Source: Pithys albifrons albifrons (Eukaryota > Chordata > Aves > Passeriformes > Thamnophilidae). From it: a stretch of DNA of 64,000 nucleotides. The notes under the pieces are model-generated. The model did no database searches and was not told the DNA's origin. It saw only the letters and a program-made list of their open reading frames with translations. Positions 11,641 through 25,976 of the stretch are shown here, piece after piece. Numbering within the stretch: position 1 is the stretch's first letter; each line of letters begins with the position of its first letter. The stretch covers positions 112,331,727 through 112,395,726 of the forward strand of contig NC_092458.1 in the NCBI RefSeq assembly GCF_047495875.1, given 5' to 3'. The translations under genes were made by a program, and so were the position numbers.

Positions 11641-14600
11641 ACCCACAACCAAACCCAGCAACAAAAACCAACCAACCAAATCCAACAGAAAAACAAAAGC
11701 AAAAGGAAAAAACAACCTCCAAATGTTTCTCTCTAGTGAATGTTATGCACATACACTTTTTTTACTTACAGAGCATGCGGGACTCCAAACACCAACCCCA
11801 CAAGCTCCCCCAGCTCTCCTAATCCACAGGAACATGATGAGGCCATTACAGCAGAGGACTGTTCTCACCACAGCTGTTCCCCTCACACTAATTAGATACC
11901 CCACTGCTCAGCATTTAAAGGTGTTTTACAAGACCAGTTGTGCAATCGCACAGCTGTTGGCAATTCCAATTTTCTCCCTGAGCTCCTTGATCCTTAAGAC
12001 AGGTCTTTTTGCAGGGCAAACATCTCTCCCCATCCTTCGAGGGTGTCCTAAAGACCATTTCAAAAGAATCTACCCTTATTTCCAGAGCGGTCAGGGCTGT
12101 TTCCTTTGCTTTAGAAGAGAAGTCCCCAACACCTTTACATCTTTAACATAAAGAAATTCTCAGCTTCATTTAAAATTAAATCTTGAGCTTCTTGGTCTGT
12201 TCTTCACCATTTAATTCCCTTCAGTTTTGCATGATTTTCCCTTTTCAAACCAAGTGTCACAGACTTGTGTTTCAGGTCACATGAAGTAAATCAACCTAAC
12301 TTGCTCACTCAAGGGTTTTTATCTGCAACTATCTCCTATAAATTTTAATGTTAGTCACAGAAACAAAATTTTAAGTCATATCCCCCTCGGGTTCATTGAC
12401 TGTGGAGTTAAACAGATCTGCTGTTGTCACACACATGGCGTGTGATTGCTAATGATTTTCAGTCTTGATGACTAAGAAAATTTCCTGTGATACAAATCTC
12501 TTGAGTATTTCTCTCTCTATCATCATTCAATAATTCTTTATTCATACCTAAATTCAACTTCCCAGTCTGTCCCAGAAGGGCCTCCTTTGACATCTTTTCC
12601 TGGAATAATTTGGAACAAAACTAATCTACATTATGCACATTATCACATTTTTTTCTTAACATCTTTAAAATATGTTTCTACTCCTCTGGCACGTTTAAAT
12701 TGTTATTCTATCATTTCTGTGCACCACATTTCCAACATGATTGCTCCTGTCATGTAATAATCACTGCTGCTCTTCCACCTCGATGCAGCCAATGTCATGT
12801 TCAGTTTCATGCTCTGCATGTCACCTGCAATTCACTTGCTTGATATGAACACATGGGCTTGGCTGTTGTCTACTATTGATCATATACTTTCTAACCATAT
12901 CCAAGTAAATAATTTGACTATTGATGTTGCCCACTTGACTGTAGTTGGCGGCAGTACTCTTCCTTTTTGCCCTTCTCTTTTTGTTATTAAAATAGCTGTA
13001 AGGATTTCACTACTCTCCCAAACCATTTTACTCATTTCTTAGTTTAAATCTCTTCTCATAAGCCTTGTTAAGTGTGATCCCAGAAAGTTATATCTTCAGC
13101 ATTATCCACCCTCAGATGAGTCCCCTTTTCCTTCTAACCATAATCCTTGTACTGACTGTACTGATCTGCAATAATTTTATGTCTTTGGCACTTCCTTCCA
13201 AAGACTGAAAGTATTTACCAAAGGTCATCTGAACATAGTTTTTCTTGAATATCACTTTCACAGTGTTTTTTAAATCACTTCAGGCACTGACACTTGTCTT
13301 AACAGGGAAAAGTTCACTGCTGATTCTACCTATGACCTTCAGGATTTTTTTCAGCCTCAGCACCCTATCCCAGGTGCTTCCTCAGGGCTGCAATCCATGA
13401 TCCTCCCATTCATTAGTACAACCTAACCAATTTTTCCTCAACCAGGGTTGTTCACATTCCTGGATGTTCCCTTTTCGGGGCAGGTGAGATCTTGTCCCTA
13501 CTGTCTTTCATCCTGGGCACATGTTGTTACAGCTCCTCCTTTGGATCAGTTTGTTTGGGCACCTGTAGCCAGGCAAAAAGAGTACCATATACATGACTGT
13601 GAAGGGTAAATCAATTATTTGTCAACTAACACACAGATAAAAGATATTTGGATCTTTTTGAGCTGTTAGGCTAAGCACTACTGTTCTCATGACCATGATA
13701 AGGCATTCAGGGGCCAAGTTGAGGCAGGCAAAAAGGGCAGCAGCATCACGCACACCTTCCTGGGACAGATTCCAGTGCTGTTGGGGTGCCCTCTGCAACC
13801 AGCTCTGTTGACACTGATGGCCTTGGCAACCTCAGCAAATGGCCTAATGTTCACTGGCTGTCCAGGTAGCCTGACCAGCTTGCTATTTCATTTTTTCTTT
13901 ACGATTTAATATGTCTCTGTATTGCTTTTTTCCTTCCCCCTCTTGAAGCCTTGAGCTACTAGTCTTTAGACTTTTGCCTCTCTTTTGAAGTGAGGTCCTT
14001 TGCTCATCTTTTCCCCTTCTGCTTCCCTTGCTATGTGTTGACTGTTTTCTTCAGCTCCACCACAGTAATGCCTCCTGCTCTCAGCACTTCAGTTCCAGGT
14101 GCTGTGATGAAGAAGGTCCATGTACTCTCTTTTCCACTACATTGCTGCTTTCTCCATTATCATTTTACCACATTGCCTCATCTTCATGCCTGGCCACAAG
14201 GTTTCTGTCCCGCTACTCATGGCTTGAGGCACCTCATACATGAAATCTTCCAGTATGGATGTTACACCTTGTGCCTCCAGCCTGTAATATCTCTGCAAGC
14301 CTCCTCATTTCCAACATCCCTCACTCTGCTGAAGTTATTGTCCTTTATTCCGGGGTCTCCCTGTAAGAAAACAAGAGCCACACCAGCAGAACACCCAAAC
14401 CACCATATTTGCCTTTTTATTTCTTTGTTTTCATTTCAGCCCACTTGGTTTATTCAGGGGCTGATATGTAAATTACCAAAAATTTGGTTACAACCACCAG
14501 CACAAGGTTTTTTTTCACACAACTCATCACTGCAGTTTATTTTAGATTACAAACACACACACACATTAAAAAAAAAGTCAAAGGAGATTGAAGTCATTAC

Positions 14601-15148
14601 GGAGAGCAGGTTTATCAGTGGCTATTAAGAGGTGATTCAAATGAAACTTCCGTGTTCCAAAGTACTAAACCTTTGATTGTAAGAAGCTGAACAAGGTGTT
14701 CAAAGGGTAAGATAGTTGTGCTTTCTAGGTTTTTTTCTCCTCTCTGTTGCTGGCCACTGTAAAAAAAAAAAAAAAAACAAAAAAGGATGAAGCATTGGTA
14801 TCAGCCCTTCTTTGAGCACTGGTTTGGTCCGGATAACTTCCAGAAGTCCCTTTCAACATAAATTATTCATAGACTTTATTTATATTTTCTCTAACCCAGC
14901 AGTGATGATGGGGATTTTTTTCTTTAAAAGAAAGGTCTCATGGAAAGAGACTGAATCAAGAGGCCTGAGAATAGAAACTATCACATGTATTGCCAAGATC
15001 ACAGGTATAGATGGGTTTCCTCATTCTAGCACAAGCAGATTCCTCTGTGCCCATTCATTACTTGCCTTTGGAAAGACCCCTCACAAAGAGGGGTCTGGCC
15101 AATGGCAAGAGCACAGTTCCACCAGGAATGTCTGTTGACAGAGAACAG
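11641..15148. other. non-coding, pyrimidine-rich plus strand
   Basis: The plus strand is T/C-rich for much of 12.0-14.5 kb, which lengthens chance frames such as the 212-codon one at 13990-14628. A poly(A) run lies at about 14761-14785. No exon or classified repeat is recognised. Confidence 0.45.
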
Positions 15149-15460
15149 TCCACAGAATCACAGAATATCATGTTGGAAGGGACCTCGAGGAACATCTGGT
15201 CCAACATTTCTTGTAAAAAGCACAGTCCAGGCAAGATGACCAGATGGATCTGAAAAGTGTTCAAGGTTGGGGAGCCCACCACTTCCCTGGGGAGACTATT
15301 CCAATGGCTGATTGTTCTAATTGTGAAAAATGTTCCCCTTGTGTCTAATTAGAATCTTCTCAGGAGTCCATAAGCCTTCTTAAACAAATTGAGATGAAGC
15401 TTGTAAATAGTCACCTAATCTTTATCTTCAAAAAAAAAGTCCTTGTCTAGTATTGCTATT
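15149..15460 (-). repeat. CR1 LINE 3' fragment
   Basis: Begins with the antisense CR1 end (CACAGAATCACAGAATATCA), then TTGGAAGGGACCTCGAGGAA and a diverged body ending near AAAGTCCTTGTC. Confidence 0.85.
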
Positions 15461-15596
15461 CCGAATCACCCTGTAAAGTATTATGGGAAGTTAAAACATC
15501 CTTGAGCCATCGCCAGAATGTCACTTCTATATTTCTAAAAGAAAGATGGAATTCACAATGTCTGGGCTAGCTTGTTTCACAGACAGCTCCTCATTC

Positions 15597-15686
15597 AAAT
15601 CATAAAATCATAGAATGGGTTGGACTGGAAGGGGACCTTGAAGATCATCTAGTTCCAACCCCCCTGCCGTGGCCTGGGGTGGGGCA
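15597..15686 (-). repeat. CR1 LINE 3' end, short
   Basis: About 90 bases of antisense CR1 terminus (AAATCATAGAATGGGTTGGA, GATCATCTAGTTCCAACCCC), heavily 5'-truncated. Confidence 0.88.
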
Positions 15687-18440
15687 TAAAGCAGCAAAGA
15701 GGTCCTGGTTCAGTGCAAATTCAGTCAAATTCTACCAGGCTGAGCTCTGCATTGAAGGCACTAGAACTGGAAGGGGGGATAAAAATTGCCAACCCACCAG
15801 GTAGCATCTGTATCTAAAATGTTTGCCAAGGGTAAACTCCAGATCTGGGACTGGTCATGACATTGCATCTAGAAGATGTATTCTAAGCATTTGGCTTTTT
15901 GCACTTTTTTTTGACACACTCCCCCTCCTTTTTTTTATTTCCAGATATGCTAATTCTCAATTTGCACTTAAGCACAATGGTTTTTTTAAATGCAAGCTGT
16001 TGTGCAATAACAGTAGAAATTCTGTGCCAGCTTTTTATATATATGTATATTATATATGTTTCTACTGAATAAGTAAAATGGAACTCATGCATTTGCAACT
16101 AATTTTGCAGATTGACCTTATATCCTTCTTTTTGGTACTTCAGCATTTGTGAAGAAAACATGAGGCTTAGCCAGTAATAATGCCTTCATGCAACCATGGT
16201 TCCTGCATTTTCTGGCCAAGCAATCCAATTTTAGCAGGTCACCACAAGAATCAGTCTCTAATGATTTTTGCTAGACTAAAAATCATGTAACAGGAGCACA
16301 CACAATATTTGTCTTCATTGTTTCCATACACATCCTTTATGTAATCATTACAAGATCTTCAATAAATGAGCACTGCAAACTGGCATTTTCCAGTGCCTTC
16401 TTGGAGCTGATGCTCAACTTATTTCTTGCATATAAAACACATTAAAAAAAACCCCACACTGCAGGAAGAGCTTGTTTAACAAAAGCTAAGTTTATCTCAT
16501 CAGCTGTGTAGCTCAGCAGGAGTGATTTGACAGAGCACAGCATGGGTTGGGGGGATTTTATTTTGGGCTAGCTCCAGTCTGATCCTGTGAACTGAATGCC
16601 CATAGCAGTTGGAGAGCAATAGGTGAACCCCTGGGGTGTATATTCTGCTTCAGCTCCATAAGAAACATGCAGTGTTTGCTGTGTGCTCCAAGGCTGCTCA
16701 ACAATACGACCCCAGCACAGTGAGCAGGGACCATCGGGGAGTTTCTTTTCACAAGCACATTCCTGACCCAGACTAACATGACGTGAATGCATCTGCCAAC
16801 AAATGCCTACGGAAAATAACAGCTACAGAGGAGTCCCAAGGATAGAAACGTGGACCAAAGCGGTTGGTACACACAGAGCTCAAGCTGCTTTTTGCTCATT
16901 TGACAGGCAGTATTTGAAATGTGTTTTTCCAAGAATGTGCTGTGGAGCGATGATGACAGCTGCAGCTGAGAGCTAAAGAATGTTTTGTGTTTAGAAAAAC
17001 ATTCCCTCTGTGTCTTAGCATCTTCTTTAGTCTTTCTTGTTCTCTCCTCTGTGCCCTACCCCAAACTCTTTCCTACATCAAAATTAACTCCAATGGAGGC
17101 AACAATATCATCCGTTCCAAACTGCTGCAGCTGGTCTTATGGGCAGCACTGACCACCAGAGAATATGGGTTTTTTTCTGCCTTACACCAGACTGATACCA
17201 GGACAAGAGAGAGGCTTAAAATACTCACAAGAAAGGGAAAAAAAAATCCATTAGTGTAAGATGCACTTCACAATCTCAGTCAAGATGGGATTTCCATTCG
17301 TATATCAGCAATTCAGATTCTTTCCAAAAGAGAGAAATAATATGCAAACAATATTCTAATAGAAGATAAAGACTGAGATTTTGAGTGCACAAAAGAAAAA
17401 TTTATTTCAGGTTATAGTTACCACAGCAACTTTTCATTTTATCCATCATGTGTCTATCTATCTTACAAGGTCTTTCACAACATTTACATATAATGAGATG
17501 TTCTGTTGATGGGAAATTATTAAGAAATTAATTTCTCAAGGAAAAAACCCACATAATTTGTTCTGTATATATTCACAGCTTCACACACACACAGAGCAAT
17601 GTACACATGCATCAAGATGTTTGTGTGTAAGTGTACATTTTTATTTTTACTATCTATAGCACCATGAAATTGGCAGCCACTGTTGATTACACAAGAATGA
17701 CAGTGATAAAGACTATGATACTCTGTGCAGCTGGTAGATATTCAGACCTGGGAGTAGGCAGAGCTCCTGAAAGTATCATAGCTTTGCAGGCACTAACTTG
17801 CCTTATTAAGAAGGCAGCCCTAACAATACAGTAAATGGTGGTATTTGATTCTAATCTTCCTGATTTGAGTATTTCAAGAAAGTTGAAGAAAAATGCAAGG
17901 AGCCAGGCCAGAGCTTTTCAGTAGTTGGCTCACTCATCTGTTTATTCCACACAACACTCCTCTCACATAAGAGATGGAGTACAACAAGACATTTATGTAA
18001 TAAGCACATTGTTCTGCATGTGACCACTTGTTTTGCACAGAAGAGAGGGTTGTATTCTTCAGAGATCATATATCCAACACAAAAAGGATTTCAGGGGGAT
18101 TGTCCATGGTTTCTTTTTCAGATGTACAGATAGGTATCTAAAATATAAGCACAACTAGATACAAACATTCTGCTATGACAATATAAACTCTGTTGGACTG
18201 TGGTAGAAGTGAGACAAAAATCAATCCAAAAGGCACTTACTTTTGTTTGCTCAGCAGTACTTATTGACAGCTGAGAGAATAGAATGAGTGGAAATGAAAT
18301 TTTCAGAGCTCAGTACACAGCGGTAAGATTAAAGTCAGAAGACCCAGAGATGTATCATCAGCATAAAATGCCTTAATAGTTTAGCATCTGATGTTTACAC
18401 CATCATCTTTCCTATTATAACTCTGCTAGTGACTAAGCCT
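15687..18440. other. non-coding, nothing recognised
   Basis: AT-rich DNA, including short TA and CA runs near 16037 and 17583. No supported gene. Confidence 0.45.
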
Positions 18441-19330
18441 TGTGTGGTGCACTGACCTTGGCTCATGGCCACCTGCCCAGCCAGACACTCTCTCACTCCT
18501 CATCCTCAGTAGGACAGTGGGAGAAATTATGATGGAAAACCTCATAGGTCAAGATAACAATAGGGTGATCACTCACCAGTTAGTGTAATAGGCAAAGCAG
18601 ACTTGAGTTGGGAAAATGATTTAGTTTGCTACTTATTAATAATAGAGTAGGAGAGTGAGAAATAAAAACAAAATTAAAAACAACTTTGCCCCCACTCCCT
18701 CTTCTTCCTAGACTTACCTCATACTCCCCACCCCCAGGAGTGCAAGGGAATGGGGAATGGGAGTCAGTTCTTAACACTTCATCTCTGCTGCTCTTTCTTC
18801 ACACTATCCCCCTGCTCCAGCGAATTCCTTCCCATGGGATACAGTCCTCCACAAACTGCTCCAATGTGTGTCCTTCAGGAACAGAGTGCTCCAGTGTGGG
18901 TTCCCCATAGGGTCACAGCTCCAGCTAGGAATCTACTCCACCATGACGTTCTCCATGGGCTGTAGATGGGTCTCTGCTCCACTGAGGGCCTCCATGGGCT
19001 GCAGGGGCACAGCTGCATCACCATAGACTGCACCACAGGCTGCAGGAGAATCTCTGCTCCAGTGGCTGGGGCACCTTCTCCCCCTTCCTCCTTCACTGAT
19101 CATGAGTCTGCATGGCTGTTCCTCTCCCATATTTCTCACTTCTCTTCCTTACGGTTATAACAGAGGCACCACCAGTGCTGCTCATGGTGTCAGCTTTGGA
19201 CAGTGGTGAGTCAGTCTTGGAGACAGCTGAAAATTGGGTTTGCACAACATGAGGCTACCCCTGCATCTTCTCACAGAAGCCACCACTGGAGCCCTCCCAC
19301 TATCAAAACTTGCCTTGCAAGCCCAATATA
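18441..19330 (-). mobile_element. endogenous retrovirus LTR (solo or fragment), minus strand
   Basis: Its reverse complement matches the layout of the LTR at about 29.75-30.98 kb: a CCTCTGTTATAAC block, GGAG/CTGCAG-rich repeats with GCTCCAGTGTGGG, then TTATCTTGACC and an end like CCAAGGTCAGTGCACCACA. It has fewer copies of the internal repeat. No retroviral coding region adjoins it, which fits a solo LTR. Boundaries are approximate, especially on the right. Confidence 0.7.
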
Positions 19331-19394
19331 CTTTCTCATTTTTTAAGCTTTGCTTCTTCTAAACGTTTCAGTAATAAGTTGTAAATACTTTTGA

Positions 19395-20107
19395 AGTCCA
19401 AGCATCTGTCCAAGCAGCCAGGCAGAAAGGGATCTGGGGGTACTAAATGACAGGAAGCTCAACATGAGCCAACAGTGCACCCAGGTGGCCAAGAAGGCCA
19501 ATGGGATCCCATCCTGTATCAAAAATAGCGTGGCCAGCAGGCCCAGGGCAGTGACCCTACCCCTGTGCTCTGCATTGGTGAGGCCACACCTTGAGTGTTG
19601 TGTTCAGTTCTGGGCCCCTCAGTTCAGGAAAGAGCTTGAGGGGCTGGAGCAGGGCCAGAGAAGAGCAACGAGGCTGGAGAAGGGACTGGAGCACAAGTGC
19701 TGTGGGGAGAGGCTGAGGGAGCTGGGGGTGTTTAGCCTGGAAAAAAAGGAGGCTCAGAAGTGACCTCAGCACTGTTTAGAACTACCTGAAGGGAAGTTCT
19801 AGCCAGGTGAGGGTTGGTCTCTTCTCCCAGGCACTCAGCAATAGGACAAGGGGGCACGATGGGCTCAAGCTCTGCCAGGGGAAAATGAAGTTGGAGATCA
19901 GCAAAAACTTCTTTCCAGAGAGAGTAATCAGGCATTGGAATGGGCTGCCCAGAGAGGGGGTGGATTCCCCATCCCTGGAGGTTTTTAAACTGAGATTGGC
20001 CGTGGCACTGAGTGTCATGATCTGGTAAAGGGACTGGAGTTGGACCAAGGGTTGGACTTGATGATCTCGGAGGTCTTTTCCAACCCAATCAATTCCATGA
20101 TTCTACC
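19395..20107 (+). repeat. CR1 LINE 3' portion, sense orientation
   Basis: Sense CR1 running from the region after the reverse transcriptase domain (GATCTGGGGGTACTAAATGA) through GAGGCTGAGGGAGCTGGGGG to the complete end (TTCCATGATTCTA). At about 710 bases it is one of the longest CR1 copies in the window. The open frames inside it are remnants of the element. Confidence 0.93.
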
Positions 20108-20559
20108 CTGACCACTTCTCAAAATGAATTGTGGAAGCCCTGCTCATCTGAGGCGTTACTGAGACACACTCAGATAAAGCAAGGATGAGGAGCGTCTGTC
20201 TGGTGGCTAAAGACACTTGGAAAGAAGGGCTCAGTTAGAAGGAAAAAACCTGGCTGTGACTGGGGGATACTGTACAACTCTAAGGCTGCAGATACAGATT
20301 GCTAATCCCATCCTGCAGCACATCCCAAGGCACATGGGAGCACACTGGAGGAGCAAGAGGAGGGTGCACCTCTGTGCAGCACTGACAAAACACTTCACAA
20401 GCAGCATTGCCCTTACTTCAGAAGTCAGTGTTGGAGCCAAGGGCCACTGACTTCCCAGAGGAGTTACTATTTCAGAGAACTCCTGAGTTCTTAAATTTTC
20501 CTTGCAAGGCATTACAGTCTCTTACAATGTTCTTCTCCCATATCCAAAGCACCAACACT

Positions 20560-20803
20560 AAGAGGCAATGGCCTCGAGCTGCAGCAGGGGAGTTTCACAT
20601 TAAATATTCAGAAATATTTCTTCCCTGAGACGGCAGTTAGGCATTGGAACAGGCTGCTCAGGGAAGTGGTGGAACCACCATCCCTGGATGTGTTCATAAA
20701 ATACAACACGGTTCAGTAGTGAACAGGATAGCGCTGGGTTGGGGGTCGGACTTGATCTCAGAAGTCTTTTTCAGTCTTAACAATTCCATGGTTCTGTAAG
20801 ACA
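20560..20803 (+). repeat. CR1 LINE 3' fragment, sense orientation
   Basis: Contains GGCATTGGAACAGGCTGCTC, CCATCCCTGGATGTGTTCA and ends TCCATGGTTCTGTAAG. It is more diverged than the copy 450 bases upstream. Confidence 0.88.
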
Positions 20804-23800
20804 GATGTCACCCAACAACAAATAAAATGCTTCATATTTTGCACTTGGATTTGGTAGGTGAGCTCGGATTTGCAAAGCTGAAGCACAGAAAAGGCTTATA
20901 TAAAGAGTGATTAATTTTCTATTATGTATTGGCAAAAACAAAAAAAAAAAGAAAAAGAGTAAAGCAGACCTGAAGTAAATATATTTCTAAGGAGAAACTC
21001 AGTGAAAAACACAACAAAATTTCAAAATATGTCATAATTTGAAACCTATTGTTACACACACAACACAATCCCTCCCAAAACCAATAAAAATGAAAGGTAA
21101 ATGAATGAAGAATAAAACTGCATTTGATGCCAAAAAGAGAAGGAAAGAACTGCATAATAAAATATTTTACTGATAAAAATCAATAAACTGAGAAAACTAG
21201 TGCAAAAATGTTTGGGAAGACAAGTTATTAGAGAAAAGAAAAATGGATATTGCTTAAAGAAGCACCATTAAGAGTACAAACACAAACTATTCCAGGACAG
21301 AGAAGTGATAGAAAATGTAGTATAAGTCCCACTTGGTTAAATCATGACCTCTTCTCTTCCTCCAGCACATGACAGGGGCATACAGATTGTAGATTCCAAG
21401 TCAAGCAGCTGAGGAAAGTTATCATTAACATCAAAGACTTCACAAAGTCAGAAAGACCAAGTCACAGAAATATCACAGGTGTTACAGCTATTAGAGAAGA
21501 ACCAAGAAAAGCATTATTTTCTCATCAAAGAAGAAAAGCTATGACAAATTGATGTCAAGAAGGCTAGACCCAAAATAACAGCTGCAATTTCCAACTTAGG
21601 AAATCGAGCTTTTCACTGAGCTGGCAAATACCCTCTTTGCTCCATTTCTAAAGTCTGTAGTAAAATTGTTTACCTTCTTCATTTCAATCCTGTTGCTGAA
21701 ATTTGGAATTTTAAACAAATATTATTCATATTCTGAAGTTAAATTCCAATTTATGAGGCTCTAAACATAACTGGTTTTTTCCATATTCAGTGAAGAGAAA
21801 GAGAATAAAGAACTGTTCAGTGGCATCACAACTGCTATTTCCAGAAGAAAAACTGTTCATAGATTAATCAGAAAGCAGACATCATCATTATTACAAAGAG
21901 TGCCCTATGAACATTGTGAGTGAAAACCCACACAATAAACAGCAGCATTTTCATCTATAATCACATCTGGTGCTAAAAAGCTCAAGTGACATTCCATCAA
22001 CCTTGCATTTCACTAAATAGCCAATCTGAAACAGCAGTGTCATGCTGCTAGCTTTTTTTTAATTTTTTTTTCTGTGGCAATGTGCAAATAGCTCACTCCA
22101 ATTCCCATTGCCTTTTAGTAATTCTCACAATGATTGTTCAACAAATAGTCAGCATTTTCCTAGACATTTTTGACAAGGCCACAGAAAATTATGGGTAAGT
22201 TTGCAGTCTAATACACTTGCCTTGCTTAACTTTGCTTTCAGTGCAAATAAAAACAGTATGGGGTCACCAACAGTGTTCTTGCAATTAAGGGGGGGGAAAG
22301 CATAGTAAATATACTCATAAAAACACCCTCATGGTACATATGGTCATAAAAACACCCTCAAGTTACTTATTTTCCAGACCAAATTCCTATACAAGACCAA
22401 ACGCACAATTTGAATTGTTCTTTGGGTTACACCAAGAGTCTGTCCTGTACAAAAGCATCATGACAGAAAATACTTAAGAGATTTTCTTTTCAATCTCAAA
22501 ATACTCAAGAGGTGAGCTGCAAAATTATATTCAGGTGGGAAACAGGCACTTTCCCAGCAGCAGTGTGGGACAACCCATCTGGAGCAGGACCTGGCAGTCA
22601 CCAGTGCCTGTGCCTCTCAGGTGGCACAGAGTGGGCTGCAGCACCCACCGTGATTCCCTGGCCCACCAGTCCTGCTCCTGAGAAGAAGACAAAAAGTTGG
22701 CAGAAGCAGAGGTAGCCATAAACCCAGCTCGAGCCTCTCTGACAGAGAAGGAGGTAAAGCCTTGGAGAACCACTGGGGCACTACCAGGTCTTTCTCTCTC
22801 TCCCCTCGCCCTCCTGAAGAGTATGTGGCACAACTTTTAGCCTTGTGATGTGCAGCTTATCAGACCAAGAAGCAGGACATCACTGCTCTGACAGTGGCAG
22901 ACAGAGGAAACCACCAAAGCCCATATCAAGAGCTCACCATGTGACAAAATTCTGTCCTTCACCAGTCACGACTGACAGTGAAGGTACCCACTGACAGGCA
23001 GTGAGAATGGAAAAACTAATTAGTCACACTAGGTATTAAGCTACAATGACCCAATATCATGCTCATTCTCCTTGTCTTACTGTTCTGTCAGCCCCCTTTG
23101 CCAGTCTCTCCCATTTTCCTCTCTCTGCTTTCATACAAAATCATTCAACTTGCAGATCTCTATGTCTTATCCAAGCACCAAGGCTTCCTTTCCAAGTACA
23201 CATGTGGACCCCTGCTCAGCTAATCCTATCTTCCTTCTTCCAAAGACACAACAGGGTTAACAGGCTCACTAGAATTGTTATCACCTGTTGGCAGCTTGAA
23301 TGTAATACATACTCCTGTGGTCTGCAGCTCCAGTGAATTGCAGACAGCTGTAAAAGAAGCCAAGTCTGTGTCTAAACCCACCTGCCCCTTGTGCTGGTAT
23401 TGTAACATGCAAAAGAGGAGCAGAGAATTAAGTGAGCCTGTTCAATTGTTGTGCTCTGCCTAGAAGCATTATTCATGTCCCAGCCTTTCTTACAACCACC
23501 TCCACAAGCCACATTACTCTCTTTGGCCTAATACGTTTTATTAATCATACACAACAAGCTTGAGAAACATGAGGACCAATTTCATTGCAGAAATAAGATA
23601 CAACAATTAGGCAGCTGAGACCTTTTAATGCATTCAACTTGTGGGTTCCCCTGAGCTCTGGGTTGATAAGTTGAGCTTTTTGTTGGCAGTAAACTGGTTT
23701 TAATCAAAGTCTGACAACAATGCTGTAAGTTAATTTTCTGGGAAGCTGAAGCACGACTGGCTCTTGGGCCATCCCAGAAATAAGAAATCAGGCAAACTAT

Positions 23801-25387
23801 AGTCCACATGGCTGTTAAGAGCTGTGAAACCACCAGCAGAGCCCATTTCAACAAGTACCTGCAGCACAAATGGACTTATCTCATTGCCAGAGCACTTCAT
23901 TTCAGCACAGAGTCTGCTCAGAATTTCTAGCTTAATGGAAATGCTGACACATTGCACATGACAGGACCAATTCCACCAAATACAAATTAAAGGGAGAAAT
24001 AAAGTCATGAGCATGGAAACCATTATTTTCAGCCAGGGCCATCTATCACAGTGACGTTTCTCCAGAGAACTTTCCACACACACACCATCATCTCCCTGTG
24101 TATTTTTCCTGTCTCCATTAGTTCTCACTCATCAACATTTCACTTGGTGCAAAGGAATTATGAAAACTTCTTACATTACACCCTAATAATCACAACACAC
24201 ATGCACCACAATTGCCAAAAACAGACTGATACCCAGCCTAATTCTGCCTAATTCTCATTTTAAAAGCTCTGTCATCCTTTAGTCTGGCTGCAATGGCCCA
24301 ACTTCTGGTTGAGACAGACCCAAATTGCTGTAATTGTCTGCAAGAACAGTCCTTAGTCACTTGCCACACTGAGCAACACCAGCCTAGAAACCCAGATTTA
24401 GACCCAAATGGGAATTCCCTAAGCAACAAGAGATCTTCCCCCTATTTCAGAAGTTTCCAGTCACGACTGAGCCCTTGACAGCACCTTGACTGTGAAAGAT
24501 CCCAACTGACAGGGAAGACAAAAGAGGATGTGCTGGATCGTGCCCATGTAGCACTGTCAGCTGTGGGCCACCAGAACTGGGAAACCTCTTCCCTGGACTA
24601 AAGCACTGCTCTGGATTTCACTAAAGCTACAAAACTCTTCTCCTAGCTAGAATCACTGAAAACTTGTTTTCACTAATCCCAAGCCATCTGTCACTTATTT
24701 CCCCCAGAGGTTTTGCACATGAAAAGGTGCTCCTTTTTCCCCACAGAAGACATGATGGAGCAGCACAATGCTCTGAGAGAGTGACCCATCACTGACATTT
24801 AAAACCACAAGAAAGATTTCACTTGGTTACCAGGCATGGTAACCAGGCTGCCTTCTGCAGGCCTTTTTTCCTTAAGGTAGAGAGTCATTTCTTCATGCCT
24901 TTCTGACCACAGTGAAAGGCTGGAGTGATGCCAGTAGGTGCCCAGCCATGACTATTTAGAAGTGATAAAGTGAAGTGCAATTAAAAGGCACTGGAAGATC
25001 CTCATGCGGAAGGACACTGATGGAGCAGAGATAACTTCCTGCAGCAACAAGCAGGCAAAGGCCACTCAAAACACACATTTGAGTATAGTTACTGCTGCAT
25101 TAGTGTTTGGAAGGTTTGGCAAATCTGACCATTGAAAACTGAGATAAATGACAGGTCTGTGTGATTATTTTCAGCCTGGGGACATGAGGATGAGAGGAGA
25201 TAAATGGTGTAGTTAGGGCTGAGGTTTTTTCCTTTGCTTTAAACAAGCACAACACCTGCATTTGACACAACTTCACACCTCTGTTCTCAGTAAAACCATG
25301 TGGTCTTAGCTTCTCAGAAATTGGTGAACAAATGTTTACCAAAATAGCAGCAGAAATCCTTTAGATAAGTAGTTACATATTTGCACA
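20804..25387. other. non-coding, nothing recognised
   Basis: Mostly AT-rich. A more GC-rich stretch at about 22530-22830 has frames on both strands but no splice borders or homology that I recognise. A 17-base motif (TCATAAAAACACCCTCA) is duplicated near 22316 and 22344. Confidence 0.45.
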
Positions 25388-25393
25388 TTTATT
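25388..25393 (-). promoter_or_regulatory. candidate CD200R1 poly(A) signal
   Basis: The minus strand reads AATAAA here, about 590 nt past the CD200R1 stop codon. It is the first canonical hexamer I found in that direction. A hexamer alone is weak evidence in AT-rich DNA. Confidence 0.3.
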
Positions 25394-25976
25394 TTAAAAA
25401 GAATCTTTCAAATTTTTCCATTGTCATTTCTCATCTCCATGCCCAGTAGAGTTTCAAACTGTGGGGTCTTTTTCCATAAATTAACAGTGTAAGCAGAAAG
25501 CTTAATTGCATAACAAAAATTACATTAAAAAATAAACAGAGATAACAAATATCATATTGGCATTACTTGCAGCTACCTATTCAGAAAAAAACAACAAATC
25601 ATAAATTCGCTGATTTCCATGCTTCTGTTGGATGTGTTTCTTAGACATGTTATGTTTTGGGGTCCCCCAGATCATTACTGGTTTCCAGCACAAAATTCCA
25701 AAGAGAATCCAGTTGCTAAAATGAAGAAAAAGGGCTATATTTTCACCAGCATTCTCTTACTCTTGCACAGAAATACATCCTTTACTGTTTTGAGGAAAGG
25801 TAGCACATACCTCAGAGTCCATTTTCAAACAAAACTCAGGCAGGTATTTTCCCAAGTCAGTCTTTAAAAGTTTCAACTGTTTCAGGAGTTGGTCTGATAT
25901 ATAGAGAAAGAAAAAACAATGTGCTAAAATGGGTTCAGGCTGGTATCAGACTGCTTGTGTCTGCACTGTTATTCAT

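Noticed and set aside
11360..12151. 263-codon plus-strand frame
   Set aside because: It is carried across an A-rich low-complexity tract (poly-Lys) and has no domain or splice support.
13990..14628. 212-codon plus-strand frame
   Set aside because: It lies in pyrimidine-rich DNA where stops are rare on this strand. The product is a Leu/Phe/Ser-rich mix without motif and does not begin with a supported start.
19464..20088. plus- and minus-strand frames of 70-118 codons
   Set aside because: They lie inside a CR1 LINE 3' portion.
23730..24128. 132-codon minus-strand frame with a hydrophobic stretch
   Set aside because: Considered as a receptor exon because it lies downstream of CD200R1 on the same strand, but it lacks splice borders and Ig or tail motifs.
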